Source: G963667145 sp963667145
Lineage (GTDB): Bacteria; Cloacimonadota; Cloacimonadia; G963667145
NCBI GenBank assembly: GCA_963667145.1
Contig: OY762943.1
Coordinates: 682,001-746,000 of the forward strand
Direction: 5' to 3'
Length of the DNA stretch: 64,000 nucleotides
Shown: positions 16,449 through 25,549 of the stretch, in pieces
How positions within the stretch are numbered: the first letter of the stretch is position 1
Layout of the letters: each line of letters opens with the position of its first letter
Made by a program: the position numbers and the translations under genes
The notes under the pieces: generated by a model
Told to the model about the DNA's origin: nothing
Databases searched by the model: none
What the model saw: only the letters and a program-made list of their open reading frames with translations

Positions 16449-17398
16449 ACTACTCCTGCCTCCAAAAGGGCGTGCATGTGCAAAATCCCTTTTAACTTAC
16501 TTTCACTCACCACTGGCAACACCATTATTTTGTTGCTCTCCATCAACCGCAACGCATCGACCGCCAACCAATTTGGTTCGCATTTTTTAAATTCACGAGT
16601 CATCAAATCTTCTATCTTGAGATGATAGCACTCTTTAAAATCACGCTTTTGCAATTGTCTTCGCAAATCGCCATCCGTGAATACACCTGCCAAGTTTTCT
16701 GCACTGTCCAAAATCGCTACACAACCAAGTTTTCCAGAAGTCATTGCCAAAACAGCCTCTTGCAAACTCGCACCGACTTTGACTGCCGGCGAATTTTTAC
16801 TCATCAGATCTTCAACCTTGAGGAAAATTCGCTTCCCTATAGTGCCACCAGGATGAAACTTGGCGAAATCTTCCACAGAAAAATTTTTCTTCTTGAGCAG
16901 AGCCACGGCTATGGCATCACCAACCGCCAAGCAAACCGTCGTGCTGGCTGTCGGCACCAATCCAAATTGCTCGACACGCTCATCCACTCCGCAATCCACC
17001 ACATAGTCGGCAGCTTTTGCCAAAGCGGAATCTAACTTTCCTGTGAAAGCGACAATCGGTACACCAATAAATTTGAAATAAGGCAACACAGACAAAAGCT
17101 CATTACTGCCTCCGCTGTAAGAAATTGCAATCACAACGTCATCTTTGTTCACAATTCCCAAATCGCCGTGCAACCCCTCCGCTGCATGCAAGAAGACAGA
17201 AGAAGTACCCGTTGAAGCGAAAGTCGCGGAAATCTTGCGGGCGATGTGCCCAGTTTTGCCTATTCCCACCAAAACGACTTTGCCCTTGCAATCGAACAAA
17301 ACATCGACAACAGCCTCAATACTACCGTCAATTCTATCCGCAACCTGCAAGATAGAATCGGCTTCCTTTTTCAATTCCTGCTTAATAAAATCTTTCAA
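16445..17398 (-). CDS. kdsD: Arabinose-5-phosphate isomerase
   Basis: A 317-residue enzyme that makes arabinose 5-phosphate for Kdo, hence LPS or capsule. The N-terminal SIS domain has VGIGKTGHIARKISATFASTG, the catalytic His in HAAEGLHGDLG and ISYSGGSNELL; two CBS domains fill the C-terminal half (about 200-317). The frame is open to 17500, inside the barrel gene, but family homology starts at KQELKKEADSI. I take TTG at 17398, which overlaps the preceding stop (TTGA) and has AAGG eight bases upstream. It sits between two lipoprotein/barrel pairs. Confidence 0.88.
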   Translation of the reverse strand: MKDFIKQELKKEADSILQVADRIDGSIEAVVDVLFDCKGKVVLVGIGKTGHIARKISATFASTGTSSVFLHAAEGLHGDLGIVNKDDVVIAISYSGGSNELLSVLPYFKFIGVPIVAFTGKLDSALAKAADYVVDCGVDERVEQFGLVPTASTTVCLAVGDAIAVALLKKKNFSVEDFAKFHPGGTIGKRIFLKVEDLMSKNSPAVKVGASLQEAVLAMTSGKLGCVAILDSAENLAGVFTDGDLRRQLQKRDFKECYHLKIEDLMTREFKKCEPNWLAVDALRLMESNKIMVLPVVSESKLKGILHMHALLEAGVV

Positions 17399-18954
17399 AA
17401 TTTTATCCTTAACATATCCAACCCGATAGTGAAGCCTTTTGCTCCACCTCCCAAAGTGTGTCCGTAATTCACAAATCGCACGGCAAAATCCACATACCAA
17501 TCCAATCCGACGACGAAAGAAAAATAGGAATCTTCGTCCAACCCATAGCGAAAATTGATGGGTAAATGCTCGAAAGGATAGTAATCAAACCCGAGGCTAA
17601 ACCCTTTGTCATAAGCGAACGTTGCTTTGCGATACTTGGTAACAAAACGCATAGAGCCGAAACTGGTTTCATCAAAAAGGCTGTAACTCACGCCCAAGCT
17701 GTATTCAGGGTCTAACTTCACCGTGTAATCGTCCAAATCGTAAGTGGTGTCAACTGTAACTGTGTCGTTGCTCTCGCTGTCTTTATAAGAGTAAGTTATT
17801 GTCTTGCTGTACGTTGTTTTTTCCATGCCAGAAAACTTTAGCTTGGCAAAAAGGTCGTCAACGCTGAGATAGGCTCGTCCTTTTTTGAGGAAATATATGT
17901 CAGGCAACGCATCCACAACCATACCAAATCCGAAGCCCATAGAGCTATTTACACCAATTTTGTCAAATTTGGAATACAGATAATCGTACTCCACAACTGC
18001 TTTGCCGTTTTCCAAATCTGCTGTCTGCTTTGAATTTTCGACCTTGGCGTATCCAACTGCGTTATAAATGTTCAGGTTAAGCCCAAAATAAAAATCTCTT
18101 TCAAAAAAAACAAATGCGGAAGGGATTGCATAAGTCAGTGAGTTTTTGACATAAGCTATCGCCTCAGAGCCTTCGCCAGAACTTTCCTCGATAAGCATTT
18201 GCCTGTCCTTGCCGTTGCCTTCCAAAACAAATTTGAGCCACTGTGCTCCCAAATTCTTTATCTTCGCATTGACTATAATATTGGAGGCGAATTGATAATT
18301 GTCATAACCAAGTCCGAAGATAGGCTTGGACAAGCCCAAAGAAATATCCCAATCATTACCATAAATTTTCTCTTTGTCCGCCGTGGAAAGCATATTATCC
18401 TCTTGGAACATTGTCACAAAGTCGTTCCAACTGAGATTAGAATTTCTGAAAGTGAAAGTAAACCCAAACGGAATATCAAAATAGAAAACATCACGCGAGG
18501 CTATCGTTGCGGGATTTTCGTTGAAAGAGCCATACGCCTTGTACTGCAACAATCTTATCTTTGGCTCAGGCGAAATAGAAGGGTCGTTTTTGAAATCAAC
18601 AACTTTATTGATAAAATCCTGCTTACCTACCATATCCACAAGAGAAGTATCAAGATCCAAAAGTGACAGGCTATCTAACGGTAACAAACTGTCTTTCGGC
18701 TCAGGCAATTCCAACAACGGCAAGGAATCCAAAGCCTCAGAAACTTGTTTTTCAGGTTGCTCTGTCGTAGCACTTTCTTCACCAAATAAATCGATAGGTT
18801 CCTGCAACTCCACATTGTCATCGGGAGTTTGCTCAGTTACAATAGGTTCAGCAGTATTGTCGTCTTCAGCAAACTCCAATAAAGGCAAATCATCCAAAGC
18901 AAACAATAATGAAGGAATAAGGAGAAGCAGAAACAAAAATTTTCTACTTGTCAT
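17395..18954 (-). CDS. Signal-peptide outer-membrane barrel candidate 2
   Basis: A 519-residue exported protein. After the signal peptide (KFLFLLLLIPSLLFA) there is a roughly 110-residue acidic, low-complexity spacer with repeated D-S/D-L-P-L-L-E/D units, then a barrel-like domain homologous to the proteins at 13039 and 21078 (LSVDDLFAKLKF, and a C-terminus LDMLRIKF). The frame opens at 18960, but that ATG abuts GGAGG (18961-18965); the ATG at 18954 is six bases away and is the better start. It overlaps the lipoprotein gene by 11 bases. Probable outer-membrane location; the spacer may reach across the periplasm. Function unknown. Confidence 0.72.
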   Translation of the reverse strand: MTSRKFLFLLLLIPSLLFALDDLPLLEFAEDDNTAEPIVTEQTPDDNVELQEPIDLFGEESATTEQPEKQVSEALDSLPLLELPEPKDSLLPLDSLSLLDLDTSLVDMVGKQDFINKVVDFKNDPSISPEPKIRLLQYKAYGSFNENPATIASRDVFYFDIPFGFTFTFRNSNLSWNDFVTMFQEDNMLSTADKEKIYGNDWDISLGLSKPIFGLGYDNYQFASNIIVNAKIKNLGAQWLKFVLEGNGKDRQMLIEESSGEGSEAIAYVKNSLTYAIPSAFVFFERDFYFGLNLNIYNAVGYAKVENSKQTADLENGKAVVEYDYLYSKFDKIGVNSSMGFGFGMVVDALPDIYFLKKGRAYLSVDDLFAKLKFSGMEKTTYSKTITYSYKDSESNDTVTVDTTYDLDDYTVKLDPEYSLGVSYSLFDETSFGSMRFVTKYRKATFAYDKGFSLGFDYYPFEHLPINFRYGLDEDSYFSFVVGLDWYVDFAVRFVNYGHTLGGGAKGFTIGLDMLRIKF

Positions 18955-21061
18955 CGTCATCCTCCATTAAATCTTCGTTCATCTTGATTTTGACATCCAC
19001 ATAAACTTTGACATCCAATTTACCTTGCAAATCCAATCCGCTTCCTTTGACTTTCGCCTTCATAAAGGTGTAACATTTGTCTTTGTCATCTCCAGCAAGC
19101 ATCAACAAATCTTCGGTACTCATGGTGATGGTATTGGTATTAAAAGCAGAAGTATCCTGAGTATTGTATTGCAAAATATCCAAGTTGATTCTTCGGAATT
19201 TGGCGTTATTGCTTATGCCAGTGTAGAGGTTCTCTTTCAAATACATAGAGTCTTTGCTGAGCAAAAGCTCCGCACCCACAGAAAGGTTCGTGTTATTTTT
19301 ATACACTATATAAGCCTTGATTTCCATGGCAACTTTCGCCTGCTTTTCCGTCATAATGCAGTCCTGTTCCTCTGGCTTATCTTCAATCTCATAATAAACA
19401 ACTTGCGACGTGTTTGCAAAAACAATATCACTGGTCAGCTTGGTGTTCGTCTGAATGGAATCTCCACAGAAAAACTTAAATTTCTTGCTAGAACTTATGA
19501 GCTTGGGGAAAACCTTAACGACAATGGAATCGGGATAGCTGTTAACAAAACCTTCCAATTCTTCTATCGTAACAGTGTCAATCGCTCCTTTAACAGTCCC
19601 AACAGACATTCGTTTGGTAGTATTCTTGCTCTCCACAATATTCCCGTTATCGTAGGCGTACAACTTCAAATCGTATTCTATTAGCTCGGTAGCTCCACTG
19701 CTACACACTGCGGGGAAAGAAGCATTCAGAGAAAGTTTCGTGTTCTTGGCAAAAGAGAATGTGGTGTCAGTTCCTTTTTCGTTTTTGAATTTCGGCAAAT
19801 CATCACCCAAGTCCACCACCTCGGAACTGCTATCCAATTTAAACGCTGACGCATTTTTCACAATAGCCTCTACCCAAGTGAAATCTGTCTGCAATCTAAC
19901 GCCAATCTCAACAACATCAGTATTTTTTAGAGAGATTGCTGCGTCCTGCTCAGGAGCATAACCGACTTCATAAAAAAACTGCAAACTATCTAACTTGCTT
20001 CCATCACCCAAAGTGTATCCAGTCAAATCTATCACAGAATCAGATTCCTCTGTAAAAACAGTTGTATCAAGAGAAGCTCCACTCTTGGTCAAGCCAGGAC
20101 ATTTGACATTTATACCAGTTAATTTGACGCCTGATAACTCAAACTTCTTGGAAAAAGCAATTTTACCAGAACCAATCAACGCCTGATAGATTTCGTAATC
20201 TCCTCCCAAGCTAACTTTGGACGTATCGGAAATGGTATCTCCAGAAAAGCTGGTGCTTTCTGGAGCCAAATTAACCTTGGAAACTAAAACCTTAGTATTC
20301 GTAGGTGTGTTTGGCAAAATTTGCATTATAATTGTATTAATATTAATAACAGAAGTTGAACTAGTTTTTAAAGAACCTCCCAAACTAATTCCGCTACTTT
20401 TTAAGGTAATCCATTGAGTAGTATCAGAAAGAGTAATATTTATTTTACCATTAACATTAAATGTATCTAAAACTGTGTTTTCAGCCCAATCATTCGCAGA
20501 TAAAACAAGAGAACTATAATCAATATCAGAAACAATTTCTCCTGAAGAATTTTTGCAATGTACTGAAATAACTGCATCAGCCAATTCAGCTTTCTCAAAC
20601 CCTAAATTACCAGAAGACACTGTTATATCACAACCTGACAAATCTATACTTTTCGCATTAGAAAGAGAAATTCCATCTGCAATAACAAAAGAACAAACTC
20701 CCAGATCAGTCAAAGCCAAAAAACCTACCTCTTGGCTGGAACTATTGGACTGCTCTATATTGGGTGAAGTAAACTTAATGTTGTTTTTTCCAAAACTCTT
20801 GCTGAAAGTAACCTTGCCATTTTCTGTAACAAAAGCAGAATCTGCACCAGAGAGTTCCTCGGCAACGTCAAAACTCTTCTCCGCAACTTTCAGATACAGA
20901 TAAGATTCCCACGATGGCATACCAAAGTCGGTCGGCATCTTAAACGTCTCACACCCCAACAATGGTAAAAGAAGTAAAAACAAAATCGTCAACTTTGTCA
21001 CGTCACGAGAAAAGTATCGGCAACGTTTTAATATCGCTTTGATTTTGTTCTCTTTACCCAT
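18944..21061 (-). CDS. Large lipoprotein of unknown function, paralogue 2
   Basis: A 705-residue lipoprotein with a long positively charged lead, hydrophobic segment and lipobox LLGC (C37); AAGGAGA precedes the ATG. The body is beta-rich, with Ser/Thr-rich repeats. It ends in an acidic tail (LMEDDDDK). It is a paralogue of the 734-residue lipoprotein at 14244 (shared N-terminal, YKNNTNLSVGAE and DKCY regions). It lies between barrel 3 and barrel 2 and overlaps the latter. I see no enzyme motif; a structural or binding role at the outer membrane is an inference from context. Confidence 0.7.
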   Translation of the reverse strand: MGKENKIKAILKRCRYFSRDVTKLTILFLLLLPLLGCETFKMPTDFGMPSWESYLYLKVAEKSFDVAEELSGADSAFVTENGKVTFSKSFGKNNIKFTSPNIEQSNSSSQEVGFLALTDLGVCSFVIADGISLSNAKSIDLSGCDITVSSGNLGFEKAELADAVISVHCKNSSGEIVSDIDYSSLVLSANDWAENTVLDTFNVNGKINITLSDTTQWITLKSSGISLGGSLKTSSTSVININTIIMQILPNTPTNTKVLVSKVNLAPESTSFSGDTISDTSKVSLGGDYEIYQALIGSGKIAFSKKFELSGVKLTGINVKCPGLTKSGASLDTTVFTEESDSVIDLTGYTLGDGSKLDSLQFFYEVGYAPEQDAAISLKNTDVVEIGVRLQTDFTWVEAIVKNASAFKLDSSSEVVDLGDDLPKFKNEKGTDTTFSFAKNTKLSLNASFPAVCSSGATELIEYDLKLYAYDNGNIVESKNTTKRMSVGTVKGAIDTVTIEELEGFVNSYPDSIVVKVFPKLISSSKKFKFFCGDSIQTNTKLTSDIVFANTSQVVYYEIEDKPEEQDCIMTEKQAKVAMEIKAYIVYKNNTNLSVGAELLLSKDSMYLKENLYTGISNNAKFRRINLDILQYNTQDTSAFNTNTITMSTEDLLMLAGDDKDKCYTFMKAKVKGSGLDLQGKLDVKVYVDVKIKMNEDLMEDDDDK

Positions 21062-21077
21062 TTCTCCTTCTTTAGCT

Positions 21078-22340
21078 TCAATTCAAAAACTTAAACACCT
21101 GCAAACTAATCTGAAATCCATCAAAACCCTCATCGTTCCAATAAACTCCGCCTTGAGCTTTCATAAAATGTTTGCCCAAGATAGAATACGATCCATAAGC
21201 AAAATAATCTTCGCCTTTGCCAAGCCAAACAGCAATATCTTTGTTCCTATTCAGTCCGTAATTGTAACCCAAAGAAACCCCCTCGTCAAAAGCGGTTTCG
21301 TCCTCCACAGCCTTAATGGCAACAGTCGTTCTCCCCCAAGTAGGAATTGCATAAGCCAACATCCCTTTCACAGTCGGCTCCAGCTCATACTCAATAGTCT
21401 TGGCGTCGTTGTCCACCTCCACAACGTACATCTTCTTCAGAGAGTCGTTATAATAAAGTTTCGACTTCTGTGCAGATTTATATTTAATTGTACTATTCAA
21501 ATCGTCAACACATAAATCAAATCTACCGTTTTCAAAAATCCACTTTCCAGGCAATTCGGAAATCTGTGCTCCAAAACCAAAGCCCAATCCGAAGCTCGGT
21601 TGGAAATCGTCAAAAATATTAGCGATGTAATAATCAGCCGTTCCCAAAGTTTCGTTTTTCCTCTCTGCAACGAAGCAAGAAATCGAAGTTAGCAAATTGA
21701 CCTTCACTCCCAACTTCACTGGATATTTCCTCATCTTGGAGAAAAAAGCGTAAGTGAAACTTGTTTTGTTGTAAGAGTAATTCCTGCTCCCAATTCCAAA
21801 ATTGGGGCTATCAATAGCCTTTTCGCCCGAAGAACGAGAAAGCACAAAATCGTATAGACTCTCGTTAAAATCGGAAATTCTATTATCAAAAACAACTTGA
21901 GAGCTAATCTCCCACGAATCTTTGGAATATTTAATTATTCCCTGTTTGTAAAAGAACTCAAAGTTTTTGTCCTTGCTGTCGCCATCGTGAGATTTATATA
22001 CCAAATCTCCCCAGAGAAAATCGTAGCCTTTGTTCAAACTGTCTGCCACCATCGCAGGATTATCAAAAGAAAAATCGGCAGGCTCTCCACTCTCGTAAAC
22101 ATAAATAGAATCCCATTGTTCTTTCTCTTTCTCGTCTATGAGGTTCTGCGAACTCAGAGGAGACATAACCTGCATGGGGTCAAAAGGTTTCGCCTCTTGC
22201 ACACTATCAACATCTGAATTCCTTTCCCAATTCACGTGTTCAATAATCTCCAAAAGTTCTTTTTTGTTTATCTGCTCTTGTGCCACCACACTATTAAAAA
22301 AAAATAGCCCTGCAAATAACAGACAAAAACCAAGCCTCAT
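21078..22340 (-). CDS. Signal-peptide outer-membrane barrel candidate 3
   Basis: A 420-residue exported protein with signal peptide (MRLGFCLLFAGLFFFNSVVA) and a polar, charged N-terminal region to about residue 75. The rest aligns with the barrel candidates at 13039 and 17395: GFGFGAQ followed by CVDDLNSTIKYKS, then GVSLGYNYGLNRNK, ending in FKFLN with an aromatic near the end. Its ATG is one base past the thrS stop, so it is coupled to thrS. It is the first of three paralogues in the operon. Function unknown. Confidence 0.7.
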   Translation of the reverse strand: MRLGFCLLFAGLFFFNSVVAQEQINKKELLEIIEHVNWERNSDVDSVQEAKPFDPMQVMSPLSSQNLIDEKEKEQWDSIYVYESGEPADFSFDNPAMVADSLNKGYDFLWGDLVYKSHDGDSKDKNFEFFYKQGIIKYSKDSWEISSQVVFDNRISDFNESLYDFVLSRSSGEKAIDSPNFGIGSRNYSYNKTSFTYAFFSKMRKYPVKLGVKVNLLTSISCFVAERKNETLGTADYYIANIFDDFQPSFGLGFGFGAQISELPGKWIFENGRFDLCVDDLNSTIKYKSAQKSKLYYNDSLKKMYVVEVDNDAKTIEYELEPTVKGMLAYAIPTWGRTTVAIKAVEDETAFDEGVSLGYNYGLNRNKDIAVWLGKGEDYFAYGSYSILGKHFMKAQGGVYWNDEGFDGFQISLQVFKFLN

Positions 22341-22341
22341 C

Positions 22342-24234
22342 TTATCTCAAAATATCACTTAATTCACTCAGTTCAAAACTGCCAATATTGCCCTTAGTGT
22401 GTTGTCGCACAGACACAGTTCCTGCTTTTTCTTCCTTCTCTCCACAAATCAACATGTAAGGAATTTTTTGCTTTTCCGCAGCCCTTATCTTATAGCTAAC
22501 CCCTTGGTCTTCGTTGCTGATGTGAACCCTGAAGCCCTGTTTTGCCAACTCGTCACACACTTTTTGGGAATAATCAAGGTACAAGTCGGAAACTGGCAAA
22601 ATCCTGACCTGCTCAGGAGCAAGCCACATCGGCAAGTTGCCACCATAATATTCCAACAGTGTAGCAAAAAACCTCTCCAACGAACCAAGCAAAGCCCTGT
22701 GTATCATATACGGACGGTGAACCGAGTTGTCTGCACCGACATATTCCATGTTAAATCTGGTCGGAAGATTGAAGTCGAATTGAATGGTGCTACACTGCCA
22801 AGCTCTGCCGAGAGCGTCTTTGATTTTAATATCAATCTTCGGTCCATAAAAAGCTCCGCCACCTTCATCAACTTGAAAATCGATATTCAATTCCTTGAGT
22901 GCGTTCTCCAAGGCAGCTTCGGCTTTTTCCCAGTCTTCCGCTTCTCCTACAAACTTTTCCGCAGGCTTGGTGGAAAGGTAAATTTCAAAATCTTCAAACC
23001 CAAAAGATTTGAGCATAAAAACAGAAAACTCGACTGCTCTTTTCACCTCGGAAGCCATCTGCTCATTGGTGCAAATGATGTGAGCATCGTCTTGAGTGAA
23101 GCCCCGAACCCGCATAAGTCCGTGCAGAGTGCCTGCTCTCTCATAGCGATAGACGTTCCCCATCTCAGCATAGCGTACCGGCAATTGCCGATAACTCTTC
23201 TTGCTACTGTTATAAATCTCGATATGAAACGGGCAGTTCATCGGCTTGATGTAATAGTCTTGCTCGTCAATGGACATCGGAGCGTACATACTCTCGTCAT
23301 AAAAGCCCAAATGACCAGAAGTTTTCCAAAGTTCCGCTTTGCCCAAATGAGGAGTGTTGACCAAACTGTAGCCGTTTTTGAGGTGTTGTTCTTTCCAAAA
23401 GCTCTCGATGAAATGACGAATTAACGCACCCTTGGGATGCCAAAGGACAAGCCCAGCACCTATTTCACTGGAAAAAGAAAACAAATCCAAGTCTTTCCCC
23501 AAGACGCGATGGTCTCTTTTCTTTGCCTCTTCCAAATTTTCCAAATACTGGTTCAGCTCTTTGTTGGAAGGGAAACTGATGCCATAAATTCGCTTGAGCA
23601 TTTTGTTCTTCTCGTCTCCCCGCCAATACGCACCCGAAGTCTTGAGCAACTTAATCGCCTTAATCATCCCCGTGTCGGGAAGATGCGGACCACGACACAA
23701 ATCCGTGAAACCGCCCTGCGTGTACATGGAGATAACTTGGTCATCTCCAATAGCTTCCAAAAGCTCCACTTTGTACTGCTCATCTTGATTTTGGAAAAAC
23801 GACAAAGCCTCATCTCGAGAAACAACTCTCCGCTCGTAAGTGAACTTCTTCTTCGCCAACTCTTTCATTTTTTGGGTTATTTTCTCCAACTCTTCGTCAG
23901 AAAAAGCGTCTTCCCTATCGAAATCGTAGTAAAATCCGTTTTCTATGGCAGGTCCGATAGCCACCTTCACTTCGGGATATAGCTCTTTTACAGCTTGAGC
24001 CATTAGGTGTGCGGTAGAATGCCAATAAACATCTTTGCCTTCCGTGGTATCAAACTTGATGAGCTCCAAAGTGCCGTCTTCGTTCAGAGGTTCACAAACA
24101 TCCACAGTCTTGCCGTTGACCTTGGCTGCCACCACAGTTCGAGCCAAACCCGAAGAAATCGACTCGGCTATCTGCAAAGCGGAAGTACCGTTTTCGTACT
24201 CCCTCTTGTTACCATCGGGGAAAGTTATCAGCAT
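22342..24234 (-). CDS. thrS: Threonyl-tRNA synthetase
   Basis: A 630-residue class II synthetase of normal length. In order: TGS domain (1-60), editing domain with HSTAHLMAQAV (the HxxxH site) and C in FTDLCRGPHLP, catalytic core with motif 2 (YERAGTLHGLMRVRGFTQDD) and motif 3 (MIHRALLGSLERFFATLLEY), and an anticodon-binding domain from about 535. It charges tRNA-Thr and edits mischarged Ser. It is followed not by infC-rpmI-rplT, as in many bacteria, but by envelope genes. No T-box or leader hairpin is evident in the 24 bases upstream. Confidence 0.97.
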   Translation of the reverse strand: MLITFPDGNKREYENGTSALQIAESISSGLARTVVAAKVNGKTVDVCEPLNEDGTLELIKFDTTEGKDVYWHSTAHLMAQAVKELYPEVKVAIGPAIENGFYYDFDREDAFSDEELEKITQKMKELAKKKFTYERRVVSRDEALSFFQNQDEQYKVELLEAIGDDQVISMYTQGGFTDLCRGPHLPDTGMIKAIKLLKTSGAYWRGDEKNKMLKRIYGISFPSNKELNQYLENLEEAKKRDHRVLGKDLDLFSFSSEIGAGLVLWHPKGALIRHFIESFWKEQHLKNGYSLVNTPHLGKAELWKTSGHLGFYDESMYAPMSIDEQDYYIKPMNCPFHIEIYNSSKKSYRQLPVRYAEMGNVYRYERAGTLHGLMRVRGFTQDDAHIICTNEQMASEVKRAVEFSVFMLKSFGFEDFEIYLSTKPAEKFVGEAEDWEKAEAALENALKELNIDFQVDEGGGAFYGPKIDIKIKDALGRAWQCSTIQFDFNLPTRFNMEYVGADNSVHRPYMIHRALLGSLERFFATLLEYYGGNLPMWLAPEQVRILPVSDLYLDYSQKVCDELAKQGFRVHISNEDQGVSYKIRAAEKQKIPYMLICGEKEEKAGTVSVRQHTKGNIGSFELSELSDILR

Positions 24235-24258
24235 CTTAACACACTCCTACAAAAAAAA

Positions 24259-24534
24259 TTAAGCTTCTTCAGTTTCAGGTTTTGCCTCAGCTACAGCCTC
24301 TGCTTCTTCAACTTTAGGCTCTACTTCAGCTTTAACCTCAAGCTCAACCACTTTTTCTTCTTTTTTTGGTTCTTCAAACTTCTTGTGTCGGCAATTCTTG
24401 CAAACCTTCAAAGTTTCTTCACCTTTTTTCACTTCATAAACAAGCTTAATAGCTGTTCTTCCACACAAAGGGCATTCCCCTCTTCCTCTTCTTGGTAACT
24501 CTCTAAGTCCCGTACCTCTATTGTTTTTTGACAT
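24259..24534 (-). CDS. Zn-ribbon protein with acidic tail
   Basis: A 91-residue protein. The N-terminal half is basic (RELPRRGRGE) and has two C-x2-C pairs, C21/C24 (CPLC) and C45/C48 (CKNC), 20 residues apart: a zinc ribbon. The C-terminal 40 residues are almost all Glu, Lys, Ala and Val, a disordered acidic tail. AAGGAGAT lies before the ATG. It is 24 bases ahead of thrS and probably starts the long operon. The basic ribbon suggests RNA or ribosome binding, but I know no named family for it. Confidence 0.7.
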   Translation of the reverse strand: MSKNNRGTGLRELPRRGRGECPLCGRTAIKLVYEVKKGEETLKVCKNCRHKKFEEPKKEEKVVELEVKAEVEPKVEEAEAVAEAKPETEEA

Positions 24535-24629
24535 CTTATCTCCTTATAATACAATAAATTACAAAATATATTTGTTTTTGTTAAAATCTAAAAAAAATCC
24601 ATAAATTCCCAAAATAGAATATGATAAGA

Positions 24630-24659
24630 TAAATCTCTCGTCCAAAGACAGTTAGTCAA
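24630..24659 (-). promoter_or_regulatory. Candidate promoter of the thrS-holB operon
   Basis: TTGACT (minus strand, 24654-24659) is followed 20 bases on by TTTA (24630-24633), about 95 bases ahead of the Zn-ribbon gene. The -35 box is good; the -10 is a guess based on similar spacing at other TTGAC boxes in this window. Confidence 0.3.
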
Positions 24660-24682
24660 GGTATTTTTTGAATTTTTCCCCA

Positions 24683-25549
24683 TCAATAACCGAATTCGGA
24701 CAAAGCATTTTTCTTTTTTTTCCAATCGCGTTTAATTTTCACCCACAAATTTAGCTTAACTCTCTTGCCTTCCAAACGATAAATTTGAGACTGAGCAGCT
24801 TCCCTAATCTTGGCTAATCCACTGCCACCAGATCCAATAATAATGATTTTTTGCGACTTCCGTTCAACCCAAATATTGGCAAAAATCTCCACCTTCTTCT
24901 CGTATTCCAAATAGTTCTCTATCGTCACCGCAACTGAATAGGGAAGCTCTGCACCGTAATTCCTAAAAATCTGCTCCCTAATGAACTCCGCAGCAATGAA
25001 CCTCATGGGCATATCGGTCAAATATTGCGGGTCGTAAAACTGCACGGAATGTGGCAAGTACGCACTGAATATGCTTACGAGTTTCTCTTTGTCGTCCTGC
25101 AGGGCACTGACAAACTTCACTTCATCGAACAACCCATCGGGCAAATCCAAATCGGCTACATTCCCTTGATGCAAATCGCTCTTATTGAATAGCAAAATTT
25201 TAGGCACTTTATACTTGGCTATCGAAGCCATCACCAACTTGTCAAACTCCGACGGAAATCCAGAGACGCACGAAATGAAAGCTATCAAATCCGCCTTTTT
25301 CATCCCTTTGTCGATGTACTCCAGCAGCTTGTTGTGCAACTCGTAACGAGGCTCTACAAAGCCGGGTGTGTCCAAAAAAACTATCTGCGTAGCTTCGTCG
25401 CTATACACTCCCTTAACGCTCTGCCTGGTCGTCTGAGGCTTGGCTGAGGTTATGGAAATTTTCGACCCCAAAATTTTGTTCATCAGGGTAGATTTCCCAA
25501 CATTTGGCTTGCCTACTATCGCCACAAATCCGCTTTTAAAATCACTCAT
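24683..25549 (-). CDS. era: GTPase Era
   Basis: A 288-residue GTPase that helps 16S rRNA maturation and 30S assembly. G1 is GKPNVGKS (13-20), G2 the TTRQ stretch, G3 DTPG, G4 NKSD, and the C-terminal KH domain runs from about 195 with IIIIGSGGSGLAKIREAAQ and a typical end (LNLWVKIKRDWKKKKNAL). The start overlaps the stop of the YfhO-type gene by four bases. Length is slightly short of 300 but complete. Confidence 0.96.
   Translation of the reverse strand: MSDFKSGFVAIVGKPNVGKSTLMNKILGSKISITSAKPQTTRQSVKGVYSDEATQIVFLDTPGFVEPRYELHNKLLEYIDKGMKKADLIAFISCVSGFPSEFDKLVMASIAKYKVPKILLFNKSDLHQGNVADLDLPDGLFDEVKFVSALQDDKEKLVSIFSAYLPHSVQFYDPQYLTDMPMRFIAAEFIREQIFRNYGAELPYSVAVTIENYLEYEKKVEIFANIWVERKSQKIIIIGSGGSGLAKIREAAQSQIYRLEGKRVKLNLWVKIKRDWKKKKNALSEFGY

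Noticed and set aside
13039..22340. Lipoprotein/barrel repeats as a transposon or phage module
   Set aside because: No transposase, integrase, terminal repeats or target duplications; genes are tightly embedded between core genes.
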